The position numbers and the translations under genes were made by a program. Below the pieces are notes generated by a model. It worked only from the letters and a program-made list of their open reading frames with translations, was not told where the DNA came from and did no database searches. Below are positions 1 to 7,079 of a stretch of DNA of 64,000 nt, piece by piece (the first letter of the stretch is position 1; each line of letters starts with the position of its first letter). The stretch comes from CAVSRC01 sp963782045 (GTDB lineage: Bacteria; Pseudomonadota; Alphaproteobacteria; Rhizobiales; Kaistiaceae), in NCBI GenBank assembly GCA_963782045.1, contig CAWAIR010000018.1, forward strand, positions 1 through 64,000. The letters run 5' to 3'.

Positions 1-234
1 GCGACCTTCTTGACCTGGTACGACGAGCAGACACAGTGGTCGGAATCGCACGGCTACGACGATCCGATGGTGTCAGAACCCAAGCTCCGCAGCTGGTTCA
101 TGGACATGATCAAGGTGTTTCCGGCCATGAGCGGCCCGTACTCCGACAGCGGCGCGGACGAATCCAGCGTGGCCGACAGAGGTGGCCGGGTTCCCTTGGA
201 CAGCTTCATCGGGTTCTTAGGTGATTCACGCTCG

Positions 235-1064
235 TCATGCAGCTGTTCGTTCCGTCTGTAGTGTAGACCAGTAGACCTCATCAGGGGTCCGGTCTTTCAG
301 CCCTTGGTGCCGGCGCCGCAGGTTGTAGAAGTCGAAGTAGGCCCGAAGCTCCCGGCGGGCCTCCGGAATCGTCTCGTATGCCTTCAGGTAGACCTCCTCG
401 TATTTGACACTCCTCCAGAGCCGCTCGATGAAGACATTGTCCATCCAGCGGCCTCGTCCATCCATGCTGATCCGGACGCCGTGGGACGCAAGCAGGCCGG
501 TGAAGCCCTCGGAGGTGAACTGGGAGCCCTGGTCGGTGTTGAAGATCTCCGGCGTCCCGTGGCGGTCGAGCGCCTCTTGGAGCGCCTCGATGCAGAAGGA
601 GGCGTCCAGTGTGTTGGAGAGCCTCCAGGAGAGCACGCGTCTGCTGGCCCAGTCCATGACTGCCACCAGGTAGCAGAAGCCACGTGCCATCGGCAGGTAC
701 GTCACGTCCGCGCACCACACGTGCCCGGCGCGGGTGATGTCCATTCCCCGCAAGAGGTAGGGGTAGACCTTGTGGCCGGGGGCAGGCTTGGAGAGCCGAC
801 GCTTGGGGGAGAGCGCCTCCATCCCCATGGTGCGCATGAGGGTGGTCACGTGCCCTCTGCCCACCGTGAAGCCCCGGTCGAGGAGCTCGTTCCGTATCCT
901 TCTACTCCCGTAGAACGGGAGCTGCATGTGGATGTCGTCCATGGCCGCCATGAGGGCCAGATCGCCCTTGCCGGTTCCGACCCGCTCGTAGTAGACGCTT
1001 CCACGGGAGAGAGCGAGAAGCGGGCCTGCCTGGTGATCGGCAAAGGACGCCTCTTGTCGATCAT
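235..1064 (-). pseudogene. IS3-family transposase OrfB (DDE integrase-like), frameshifted
   Basis: The C-terminal 238 residues (951-235) contain the IS3 catalytic core: the first Asp in WCADVTYL, the second Asp in FNTDQGSQF and the Glu in NVFIERLW, followed by the typical RRRHQGLKDRTPDEVY tail. The N-terminal part starts at the ATG overlapping the orfA stop (1064-1062) and reads MIDKRRPLPITRQARF. It then loses frame near 1016, where one C appears to be missing; restoring it gives LALSRGSVYYERVG, joined to the rest. Either the transposase is inactivated or this is a sequencing error. Confidence 0.85.
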
Positions 1065-1366
1065 CGCCTTGCGCTCGTGCCGCTCATGCGACCGAGCGCA
1101 CCGGACAAAAAATCGTTCTCCATGGTCAGCTCGCCGATCTTGGCATGCAACTCGGCGATGCTTGGCCCTCCCTCCGCAGCCTTCTCGTCCTCCCCGAACA
1201 CGGCGGCGGCACCGTCCAGGAGCTGCCGCTTCCACTTGGTGATCTGGTTCGGGTGTATGTCGAAGCGTTCAGCGATGGTGATGAGGGGCTCCTCGCCCTT
1301 GATGGCCTCCAGAGCCACCTTGGCCTTGAACGCCGGTGAGTGGTTGCGTCGTGGTCTTCTCGGCAT
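1061..1366 (-). CDS. IS3-family transposase OrfA (helix-turn-helix protein)
   Basis: A 101-residue protein starting MPRRPRRNHSPAFKAK, with the helix-turn-helix signature of IS3 OrfA (VALEAIKGEEPLITIAERF followed by DIHPNQITKWKRQLL) and a C-terminal leucine-zipper-like stretch (ELHAKIGELTMENDFL). OrfA binds the terminal repeats and, fused to OrfB by frameshifting, forms the active transposase. An upstream ATG at 1408 would add 14 residues, but the conserved family start is the one chosen. Its stop overlaps the orfB start. Confidence 0.88.
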   Translation of the reverse strand: MPRRPRRNHSPAFKAKVALEAIKGEEPLITIAERFDIHPNQITKWKRQLLDGAAAVFGEDEKAAEGGPSIAELHAKIGELTMENDFLSGALGRMSGTSARR

Positions 1367-1674
1367 CTCCAATACCCTCCTCGGTCTTGTGCCTTGGAGC
1401 AGTATCACCTATCCGACTGTCCAGTTTCGCCGGGCCACTTCTGACTACAGCGTTGGCCGCTCAGTGATCTACGTTGCGTTCTCTCGGTCTGAAGTGGAAG
1501 CAGCCTACAAGAAGACCTTCATGACCGCCCAGAAGCATCACCTCGGCTTCTTCGATGTCAATGTAGGGAGCGGTGATCTGTGGTTGCCCAACCCCGGCAC
1601 GGGGAGGCTGAGGCGTGTCCACTTCAACAAAACAAGTAGGTAGCGGCAACTTGAGAGCGGACCGGTGCGATGCC

Positions 1675-1764
1675 GCCTAACAAGCGCGTCAACCTGACGC
1701 GCCCAACGGTTCATGTAGTAACTTGGAGCCGCAGCCCGCGCAGGTTACGCGCGGTGCGTTGGGC
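1675..1764 (+). repeat. attC site 1 (90 bp)
   Basis: Starts with core GCCTAAC and ends with core GTTGGGC; the arms AAGCGCGTCAACCTGACGCG and CGCAGGTTACGCGCG pair with each other. It is the same sequence as attC 14 at 9848-9937 up to the last core bases, because it belongs to the duplicated cassette. Confidence 0.92.
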
Positions 1765-1828
1765 AGAACTAGGGGTTGGGCGCCTGACAGCCGTCGGCGA
1801 CCGGTCCTGCGGGGCGGAAGGGGGGGTC

Positions 1829-2305
1829 GTGAGGCGGTTTGAGGCCATCGCTGCCGTGATCGGCGCCTGCCTGCTACTCGCCGGCTGTTCTCACGTGGCG
1901 TCTTCATCGTCAGGCATCGACGCAACAGCCCCGGGGAGTCCCACTCCCGTAGCGAGCGCGTCGGCCACCACCCTGAGCGCCCTGTCGGCCACGGGTGTCC
2001 TTCCTCGGCCATCCTCTCGCACGCTTGAGCTCACCGGGGTGGTCGTCGGTTCTGAGGGGCGCTCCTACAGCACGAACGGGCCTGTCCGGCTCGCCGTTGT
2101 CACCCTCGCCGTGCACATCAGTGTGGACGGCATCAACGCAAAGCTCGAGCTGCCGCTCACGGTGAACGGCCGCTCGAAGGTGTTCGATGCCTCTGGCGCC
2201 GAGGTGCCCCGGCTCAAACGGGCCGACACGGTGGTGCACGGCCTCGTGCCCTGGATCGCGACGGTCCGCAGGCAAGGCGACGAGCCTTCGTGCTGCTCGA
2301 GATGA
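1829..2305 (+). CDS. Cassette-encoded lipoprotein of unknown function
   Basis: Cassette 1. The 158-residue product begins VRRFEAIAAVIGACLLLAGC, a signal peptide with a lipobox ending LLAGC, so it is predicted to be lipid-anchored at the cell surface. A Ser/Ala/Pro-rich linker follows, then a domain of about 100 residues with alternating beta-strand-like segments (LELTGVVVGSEGRSY, RLAVVTLAVHISVDG). I recognise no family. I chose GTG 1829 because it sits directly before the signal peptide behind a purine-rich GGAAGGGGGG; the open frame extends upstream only through the attC. Confidence 0.6.
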   Translation: MRRFEAIAAVIGACLLLAGCSHVASSSSGIDATAPGSPTPVASASATTLSALSATGVLPRPSSRTLELTGVVVGSEGRSYSTNGPVRLAVVTLAVHISVDGINAKLELPLTVNGRSKVFDASGAEVPRLKRADTVVHGLVPWIATVRRQGDEPSCCSR

Positions 2306-2365
2306 GGCCAGCCGATCGGCCCTAGGGAGGCGCCACCACGTGCAAGGCAAGCAGCAGTCGGTCAT

Positions 2366-2455
2366 GCCGAACAAGCGCATCAACCTGTCGCGTCCAACGG
2401 TGTCCGTAGTAATCTCAAGCCGTAGTGCGCGCAGGTAATGCGCGGTGCGTTGGGC
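2366..2455 (+). repeat. attC site 2 (90 bp)
   Basis: Cores GCCGAAC and GTTGGGC bracket the arms AAGCGCATCAACCTGTCGCG and GCAGGTAATGCGCGG. The right arm has one change (GTAATG for GTTATG) compared with its relatives. Confidence 0.9.
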
Positions 2456-2464
2456 TGACGAAGC

Positions 2465-3028
2465 ATGAACCGAAGCGAAACCAGACAACTGAGTCGCAAC
2501 CTTGAGCGCCGCGTCCTCGCGGGCGAGCGCAAGGCCGACATCGTCGGTCAGGCGGCCGCGGACGGCGAGGACTGGCAGCTGGTCGCTCGCCGGCTCGCCG
2601 TGATCCCGACGCCGGCCAGCCGTCGCCGCTGCCGCGGGGCGAATCGGGCCCTCGTCGTCCTGCTCGCGCTTGCGGCGGCGGGTGAGGTCGCCGGCCTGCT
2701 CGCCTACGACCACGGCATCTGGCTGCTCCTCGACCTGCTCTTCCCGCTGTTCTTCATAGCGGCGCTGTCCTCGGTGGCGCGCTACCGCGCCCGCGGCTAC
2801 ACGCTGGCCGTGAGCGTCGCCACGCTGCGACTCGGCTGGTGGGCGCTCAGCGTCTCCGTCCACCACCTCGTTACCGCTCCCGGGGCGCTGATCTCGGCGC
2901 AGATCGCCGTCTGCCTCGCGATCGGCGTCCTCGCGCTCCTCGTCCAGCACCGGCTGCTGCCGGCGTCCTCGTGGACCAGCCTCGCGCCGCTGTCCGACTC
3001 CGAGGGCAACCTTGTGTTCGAGGAGTGA
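2465..3028 (+). CDS. Cassette-encoded multi-pass membrane protein
   Basis: Cassette 2, 187 residues. The N-terminal 60 residues are hydrophilic and Arg-rich, followed by about four hydrophobic segments (ALVVLLALAAAGEVAGLLA, LLLDLLFPLFFIAALSSVA, a Trp-rich third, AQIAVCLAIGVLALLVQ) and a short acidic tail ending LVFEE. The ATG lies 9 bp after attC 2, leaving almost no leader. No family is recognised; an inner-membrane location is inferred from hydrophobicity only. Confidence 0.7.
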   Translation: MNRSETRQLSRNLERRVLAGERKADIVGQAAADGEDWQLVARRLAVIPTPASRRRCRGANRALVVLLALAAAGEVAGLLAYDHGIWLLLDLLFPLFFIAALSSVARYRARGYTLAVSVATLRLGWWALSVSVHHLVTAPGALISAQIAVCLAIGVLALLVQHRLLPASSWTSLAPLSDSEGNLVFEE

Positions 3029-3035
3029 GCGCGCA

Positions 3036-3122
3036 GCCCAACAAGTGCATCAACCTGATGCGCCGGAGCGTCGAGGTACACCGTGGGCGCACAGCGCACA
3101 GGTCATGTGCGGTGCGTTGGGC
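3036..3122 (+). repeat. attC site 3 (87 bp)
   Basis: Cores GCCCAAC and GTTGGGC, arms AAGTGCATCAACCTGATGCG and CAGGTCATGTGCGGTGC. It starts 8 bp after the stop codon of cassette 2. Confidence 0.9.
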
Positions 3123-3137
3123 ACAGAGGGGTGGAGG

Positions 3138-3377
3138 ATGAGGCAACTCGTTGCCGGGCTGGTCTGCTTTCTCGCTGGCGTGCTGCTCTGCGGCATCAAC
3201 TGGCTCGGTGCGGCCGCAGCGGTGCCGGCGGTGCAGGAGTGGTCCGGCAGGCGCATCAGCGGTGGCTGGCAGTTGGTCGGCTACACGCGACTCACTTTCG
3301 GAGTCATCCTCATCGTGATCGGCCTCCTGCTGGTTCTCTGGTCCGTCATCATCGCGACGAAGGTGGATCAGCAGTGA
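3138..3377 (+). CDS. Cassette-encoded small membrane protein, two membrane segments
   Basis: Cassette 3, 79 residues. Two hydrophobic helices (LVAGLVCFLAGVLLCG near residues 4-19 and FGVILIVIGLLLVLWSVII near 54-72) flank a short polar loop with a GGW motif. The ATG at 3138 follows a GGAGG-type ribosome site. The gene ends 10 bp before the next attC. Function is unknown; it resembles many small hypothetical membrane cassettes. Confidence 0.7.
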   Translation: MRQLVAGLVCFLAGVLLCGINWLGAAAAVPAVQEWSGRRISGGWQLVGYTRLTFGVILIVIGLLLVLWSVIIATKVDQQ

Positions 3378-3387
3378 GCGTCCTCGT

Positions 3388-3474
3388 GCCCAACAAGCGC
3401 AACAACCTGGCTCGCCGAGGCGTCGCGGCAAGACGAAGCCGCGGCGCTCGCAGACTATCCGCGGTGCGTTGGGC
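3388..3474 (+). repeat. attC site 4 (87 bp)
   Basis: Cores GCCCAAC and GTTGGGC. This belongs to a second attC subtype with arms AACCTGGCTCGCCGAGG and GCGCTCGCAGACTATCCGCG, unlike sites 1-3. Confidence 0.88.
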
Positions 3475-3501
3475 CGAACAGCGACGGGAGGTCACCTGAC
3501 C

Positions 3502-3892
3502 ATGCGGGCAGCGACGATGGTATTCGCTCTCCTTCTCGCCCTCGCTGGCACGCTGCTGGTCGGCTGCAGCTCCGACTCCGTTCAACGGCAGCTCACCTAC
3601 TCGGTCTCGGCCGATAGCGGCCAGCTCGCTGCATCCGTGGAGGACAACCGGCTCGGCAAGCACACGACGTGCGATCGTCCTCGAGAATCCCCCCCGACCT
3701 TCCTTGCGCGAGCTGATCGCCATCCGCCACGTCGACGACGAGCAGGCAGACGGCGGCAACGCCACCGTCGAAGTGCCCGCCGGTGACTACTCCTACTCGG
3801 TCTACAGTGTCGGCGACGAGATCCACGGTTCCGGTGCCCAGTACTGGACGCCGGAGAATCGTGTTGGTGGGGACGAGGTGACCGTGCCTTGA
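3502..3892 (+). pseudogene. Cassette-encoded lipoprotein, one frameshift
   Basis: Cassette 4. It starts MRAATMVFALLLALAGTLLV followed by GCSS, a clear lipoprotein signal. The first frame holds to about residue 50, then the continuation moves to another frame: LIAIRHVDDEQADGGNATVE and a C-terminal GDYSYSVYSVGDEIHGSGAQ. The shift falls near a run of seven C at about 3690, so a homopolymer length error is the simplest explanation. The repaired product is about 130 residues with a beta-rich body of unknown function. Confidence 0.6.
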
Positions 3893-3917
3893 GCGTCACT
3901 GGCAGGCATGTCGGTCG

Positions 3918-3992
3918 GCCCAACAAGCGGATCAAGCTGACTCGCCAAGGCGTCGCGGCAAGACGAAGCCGCGGCGCTCGCAGGTTAGTGCG
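3918..3992 (+). repeat. attC site 5, truncated: right core missing
   Basis: The left half is normal (core GCCCAAC, arm AAGCGGATCAAGCTGACTCG) and the inner part matches site 4 nearly base for base, up to GCGCTCGCAGGTTAGTGCG. The expected GGTGCGTTGGGC end is absent and replaced by AGCCATGAGATTG. The site should not recombine normally, so cassettes 4 and 5 would move as one unit. Confidence 0.75.
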
Positions 3993-4049
3993 AGCCATGA
4001 GATTGCGACTCGTACACTCAGGCACGGCGAAGCGATAAGGCGGTAGACC

Positions 4050-4175
4050 ATGCTTTCCATCGGACCCGGCCTCATTGTCTGGGCCATCCTCACCGCGGCG
4101 ATCATCGCCCTGATCGTGTTCGTGGTGGTCCGCGTTCTGGTCCATTCTGCGCGAAGGCCGCGGGACAGGGCGTAG
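4050..4175 (+). CDS. Very small membrane protein (41 residues)
   Basis: The only frame between the truncated attC 5 and attC 6. It begins MLSIGPGLIVWAILTAAII, runs into a single hydrophobic helix of about 24 residues, and ends with an Arg-rich tail (RRPRDRA), the positive-inside pattern of a one-pass membrane peptide. The start is ATG, preceded by a weak purine stretch. No family is recognised; size and lack of homologs known to me keep confidence moderate. Confidence 0.5.
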   Translation: MLSIGPGLIVWAILTAAIIALIVFVVVRVLVHSARRPRDRA

Positions 4176-4193
4176 TCGCATGGGCCGTGGCCG

Positions 4194-4281
4194 CTCTAAC
4201 AAGCGTCAACCTGTCTCGTCGCAGCGCCGATGGATACATCGGCAATCGGCGCACTCGCAGGTTACGCGCGGTGCGTTGGGC
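4194..4281 (+). repeat. attC site 6 (88 bp)
   Basis: Left core CTCTAAC, right core GTTGGGC; arms AAGCGTCAACCTGTCTCG and CGCAGGTTACGCGCGGTGC. The left arm is 2-3 bases shorter than in sites 1-3. Confidence 0.87.
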
Positions 4282-4348
4282 GGACGTTACGGACAAGCGG
4301 CAGGAGCTCTCGCCGCTCCTGTCCAATGAGCAGCGAAGGGGAGGCAAC

Positions 4349-5725
4349 ATGAAGCGTCGTGCCGGGGGGATCACGCTCGTGGCTGCCTGTGCCACGGCAG
4401 TCCTGATCATGAGCACTGGAGCGATGGCGCACGGAAGTGCGCTGACGGGTCCATGGGCCTCGTCGAGTGCGGCTGTTCGCGCTCACGCCTTCCCGAGCTC
4501 ATCGCATCTAGCCACTCCGAGCGGTACCGGCATCATTAGGGGGACCGTGCTCGACTTCTCGGGTCAGCCCGTTCCCTCTGCCTACCTGATGTGGGTGACG
4601 GCGGATTGGGAAGCCAGTGGCGGAGCCCAGACGGACGCGACCGGCTCCTACGAGATGACCGGCGTGCCGGCTGTCGCTGGTACCGGTCAGATCTGGATGG
4701 CGTCGGGCAGAGACGACGGGACTCTCTACTTCTGCCGTGGACTCACGTTCCTCGACCCCGGCCCCAACACGTTCGACTTCTGGCCGGGAAGGCTCCCGCT
4801 CACCCTTCAGCGCGGAGGACCGTGGGCCGGAGGGTCATGGGCCTCGGTGGACCTGTACGGCAGCAGTGAGGTCTCACCGATCCTCGAGACCAGCCAGTAT
4901 CTGCACGTGGGATCCGCGGACGTCTTCGGCGGCTACGCCTCCGCCCTGCCCGGCGAGTACGCGAGCGCCGTCGTGACCTTCCGCGGCGGCGGCTGGCCCT
5001 CGAGGCGCACCGAAGCGGTGGAGATCGCGATGCCCCAGGGCGCACCGGCCATCGTGCAGGCCGGCGAGACTGGTGAGGTCAGCCTCGTTGCCGCGGAGAG
5101 GGATGCGGCTCGAGCCGAAGTGACCCGCTGGGCCTCTGGAGCGCCGGGCAGCACGGTGATGCTGAAGCTCGGCAACCTCTCGGCAGGTGACTCCTACAAG
5201 ATCACCGGCGAGTCGATGAACGGGCGCGAGCCGACGAAGACCTTCACCACCGTCAGCGTGCCCTCCCCGGCCCCACATGCCATCTTCGTGAAGCTGCGCG
5301 TGCCCCGCGGAGTCCCGACGGGGGACAAGTACAACTTCGAGGCGACGAGGGTGGGCACTCACCTCAGCCTGGTCGCCTCCTACCAGGTCTGCGCCTTCGA
5401 GGCGACGCGCCACCGCATCGCGCGCGGGCAAGGCGTCAAGCTGAGGGGCCGCGTCCCGATCATCCCGGACGACCGTGGGCGCAACAACACGATGACCTTG
5501 ACCCTGTTCAGGCACGCAGGCACCGTCGGTCAACCTCGGACGTGGCGAGCAAGGGGGTGGACGAAGGTCACCACGATTCGCACCGCTTTCGACAATCGCC
5601 GGGGCCGTTTCTCGACTCCCGTCCTGCACCCCGGCCGCACGACGTCCTATGTGATCCGCTTCCCGCGCTCGTTCGACCCGAGCTGGCGTGGGTTCACATC
5701 GGTCGAGACCGTCCGCGTCGATTGA
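4349..5725 (+). CDS. Large secreted cassette protein with a carboxypeptidase-regulatory-like N-terminal domain
   Basis: Cassette 6, 458 residues, the largest intact cassette gene. An N-terminal signal peptide (MKRRAGGITLVAACATAVLI, cleavage near AMAHG) is followed by a stretch near residues 62-110 typical of carboxypeptidase-regulatory-like folds (GTVLDFSGQPVPSAYLMW, TDATGSYEMTGVPA). The C-terminal quarter carries a pattern seen in secreted actinobacterial proteins: RIARGQGVKLRGRVP, LHPGRTTSYVIRFP and FTSVETVRVD. It is probably extracellular with several beta-sandwich modules; role unknown. The ATG is supported by AGGGGAGG 8 bp upstream. No frameshift is seen. Confidence 0.72.
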   Translation: MKRRAGGITLVAACATAVLIMSTGAMAHGSALTGPWASSSAAVRAHAFPSSSHLATPSGTGIIRGTVLDFSGQPVPSAYLMWVTADWEASGGAQTDATGSYEMTGVPAVAGTGQIWMASGRDDGTLYFCRGLTFLDPGPNTFDFWPGRLPLTLQRGGPWAGGSWASVDLYGSSEVSPILETSQYLHVGSADVFGGYASALPGEYASAVVTFRGGGWPSRRTEAVEIAMPQGAPAIVQAGETGEVSLVAAERDAARAEVTRWASGAPGSTVMLKLGNLSAGDSYKITGESMNGREPTKTFTTVSVPSPAPHAIFVKLRVPRGVPTGDKYNFEATRVGTHLSLVASYQVCAFEATRHRIARGQGVKLRGRVPIIPDDRGRNNTMTLTLFRHAGTVGQPRTWRARGWTKVTTIRTAFDNRRGRFSTPVLHPGRTTSYVIRFPRSFDPSWRGFTSVETVRVD

Positions 5726-5742
5726 GGGCGATTGAGGGAGCC

Positions 5743-5829
5743 GTCCAACAAGCGGATCGAGCAGAACGCCAGAAGGGCTGCCGGAGACCGGCAGGCCGGC
5801 CGCGTCTGCTCATGCGCGGCGCGTTGGGC
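5743..5829 (+). repeat. attC site 7 (87 bp), third subtype
   Basis: Cores GTCCAAC and GTTGGGC with distinctive arms AGCGGATCGAGCAGAACGCC and GGCCGCGTCTGCTCATGCGC. Only site 22 (14055-14141) shares this architecture. Confidence 0.87.
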
Positions 5830-5896
5830 GGACAGGAATTGAGAGGTGTGACGCGGGCAGACGCTAACGGCCCAGAGCGGAGTCGCACGTTCGGCC

Positions 5897-6271
5897 GTGC
5901 GTGGATGGCTCTTCGTCGTCGCCACTGTGCTCGTGCTCGCCGCGACGCTCGTTGCCTGTGGCACGACGCTCTCCCACGACGAACTCGTCGGCCGGTACAC
6001 GAGGGACTCCCCGAACTCACGCGACACCCTGACCGTCAGCGGCGACGGGACCTTCGCCATGCTCCTACGATTGACGGTGAGCGAGCGCCAGTCGAGGGGT
6101 CAGACGATTGACGGTGAGCGAGCGCCAGTCGTCGAGGGCACTTGGTCGATCGACGGCGACGGTGTGATCTTCAACGTCAAGGATGGCGACACGGTGACCG
6201 GGTCGCTCCAGGGTTCGCAGCTGACGACGAGGGACGAGAGTGGAGCCGAGTCCGTTTGGCAGAAGCAGTGA
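5897..6271 (+). CDS. Cassette-encoded lipoprotein with internal 37-bp tandem duplication
   Basis: Cassette 7, 124 residues from GTG 5897. A signal peptide with lipobox (VLVLAATLVACG) precedes a small beta-rich domain of the kind seen in bacterial lipocalin-like or stress lipoproteins (DELVGRYTRD, VSGDGTFAM, VEGTWSIDGDGVIFN, QLTTRDESGAESVW). A near-perfect 37-bp direct repeat (about 6068-6104 and 6105-6141) lies in the middle. Since 37 is not a multiple of three, the two copies are read in different frames, which explains the odd LRLTVSERQSRGQ insert. Function is unknown. Confidence 0.6.
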   Translation: MRGWLFVVATVLVLAATLVACGTTLSHDELVGRYTRDSPNSRDTLTVSGDGTFAMLLRLTVSERQSRGQTIDGERAPVVEGTWSIDGDGVIFNVKDGDTVTGSLQGSQLTTRDESGAESVWQKQ

Positions 6272-6304
6272 CTCCCCACGCCCCCTCACGCGCCGCTGTC
6301 AGCC

Positions 6305-6394
6305 GCCCAACCAGCGGATCAAGCTGGCTCGCCGCAGCGCCGAAGTTGTTATGAGCAATCTGCGCGCTCGCAGCTTATGCGCGGTGCGTTGGGC
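6305..6394 (+). repeat. attC site 8 (90 bp)
   Basis: Cores GCCCAAC and GTTGGGC; second-subtype arms CAGCGGATCAAGCTGGCTCG and GCTCGCAGCTTATGCGCGG. Confidence 0.9.
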
Positions 6395-6429
6395 GGGCCA
6401 CTCGCACAACGGGGCGGGGAGGTAACTCC

Positions 6430-6627
6430 ATGGAGCCACTCGAGCCACAGGACTGGGACCCGCGGGCAGCGCGCGCAGAGGCAGCTCTCACCCGGACAAG
6501 CCCATGGCTGGCCGTGCTCGTCCTGCTGGGCGTCGCCGTCTTGCTCGTCATCGCGCTGGTCCTGTTCACGGACTTTGTGGGGCCCGTGCTCAATTTCTTC
6601 GCTGACTGGATCAAGAATGGTCCGTGA
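6430..6627 (+). CDS. Cassette-encoded single-pass membrane protein
   Basis: Cassette 8, 65 residues. An acidic, Trp-containing N terminus (MEPLEPQDWDPRAARAEAAL) is followed by a long hydrophobic segment (WLAVLVLLGVAVLLVIALVL) and a short tail ending WIKNGP. The ATG is preceded by GGGGAGG. The gene ends 9 bp before the next attC. No family is recognised. Confidence 0.65.
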   Translation: MEPLEPQDWDPRAARAEAALTRTSPWLAVLVLLGVAVLLVIALVLFTDFVGPVLNFFADWIKNGP

Positions 6628-6636
6628 GGGCGGGCC

Positions 6637-6726
6637 GCCCCACAAGCGGATCAAGCTGGCTCGCAGAAGCGCAGACGGCCTCACGGGGGGCCGGCGCGCT
6701 CGCGGCCTATCCGCGGTGCGTTAGGG
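6637..6726 (+). repeat. attC site 9 (90 bp), both cores altered
   Basis: Left core reads GCCCCAC instead of RYYYAAC, and right core reads GTTAGGG instead of ending in a pyrimidine. The second-subtype arms AAGCGGATCAAGCTGGCTCG and CGCTCGCGGCCTATCCGCGG are intact. It is likely weakened as a recombination site. Confidence 0.8.
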
Positions 6727-7040
6727 CGACGAGGCTGCGGCCATATATCCAAAGATGTATACCGGGCGAGGCTCGCGCCCGCGAAAGTACGCCTGCTCGA
6801 TAGATGCACGACGCCGCTTCGTCGCGTACCGTGCGTAGCGGCAGATGGTTCTCGGAGACGCAAGAGGGGCCAGAGTGAGTCGCAGCGCGCCGAACGTCAG
6901 CGGGCAAGCCGCATTGCGGCTGGGGCCGGCCCGCCGGCGTTCGGCGCGCGGCAAATGCAGTCTGCCTTTCACGCACTCGCAGGCTCGTGGCCGCGTCATA
7001 TACAGAAAAGGGCCGTCTGCAATTGGGACTTATACAGACT
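6727..7040 (+). other. Cassette without a recognisable gene; hairpin-rich
   Basis: The 314 bp between attC 9 and the next core hold no convincing reading frame. They hold a strong hairpin at 6887-6947 and an inverted pair GCAGTCTG (about 6956-6963) and CAGACTGC (about 7036-7043). Base composition dips (ATATATCC, TATACCG, CATATACAG) compared with neighbours. It may be a regulatory or non-coding cassette, or remnants of other recombination sites. Confidence 0.5.
6887..6947. repeat. Large imperfect palindrome resembling a short attC-like hairpin
   Basis: GCGCGCCGAACG is the exact reverse complement of CGTTCGGCGCGC at the other end. A 3-base mismatch bulge follows, then a second stem (GCGGGC with GCCCGC) and an inner loop that itself folds (AGCCGCATTGCGGCT). 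The ends contain GCCGAAC and GTTCGGC, the core pattern of an attC apart from C at the first variable base, but the arms match none of the array subtypes. Confidence 0.55.
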
Positions 7041-7058
7041 GCCTAATTGTTGTTAGGC
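7041..7058. repeat. Small palindrome ending in a GTTAGGC core
   Basis: GCCTAA and TTAGGC pair across a 6-base spacer. The last 7 bases are a perfect GTTRRRY core (GTTAGGC), located exactly where the right end of an attC would be expected upstream of cassette 10. I see no matching long arms, so it may be a degenerate or foreign-type site. Confidence 0.4.
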
Positions 7059-7079
7059 GTACATCTGGCAAGGGGAGCG

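Larger units (their letters stand above)
178..1442 (-). mobile_element. IS3-family insertion sequence (1,265 bp) with inverted repeats and 3-bp target duplication
   Basis: The two ends form imperfect terminal inverted repeats: the left end reads AGAGGTGGCC, the reverse complement of the right end reads AGAAGTGGCC, and both share GGACAG about 20 bp further in. The element is flanked by direct GAC repeats, the 3-bp target duplication usual for IS3. It carries orfA and orfB on the minus strand in the classical overlapping arrangement. Comparison with the intact cassette at 9391-9816 fixes both boundaries exactly. The element is probably inactive because orfB has a frameshift. Confidence 0.93.
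1..1643 (+). pseudogene. Cassette protein of unknown function, interrupted by an IS3-family element
   Basis: This is the left-edge copy of a cassette gene whose intact twin lies at 9391-9816. Bases 1-177 match 9442-9618 and bases 1446-1643 match 9619-9816 without a visible change; the 1,265-bp insertion sequence sits between them, bounded by a GAC target duplication (175-177 and 1443-1445). The 5' end lies outside the window. The product would be a soluble protein of about 141 residues rich in Trp, Tyr and Phe, which I cannot assign to a named family. The insertion should abolish this copy. Confidence 0.85.

Noticed and set aside
1670..2305. Long frame starting inside attC 1 with text like NKRVNLTR
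   Set aside because: The attC sites lack stops in some frames and produce recurrent PNKRVNLTR-like peptides; this is an artefact. The real gene begins at the lipoprotein start 1829.
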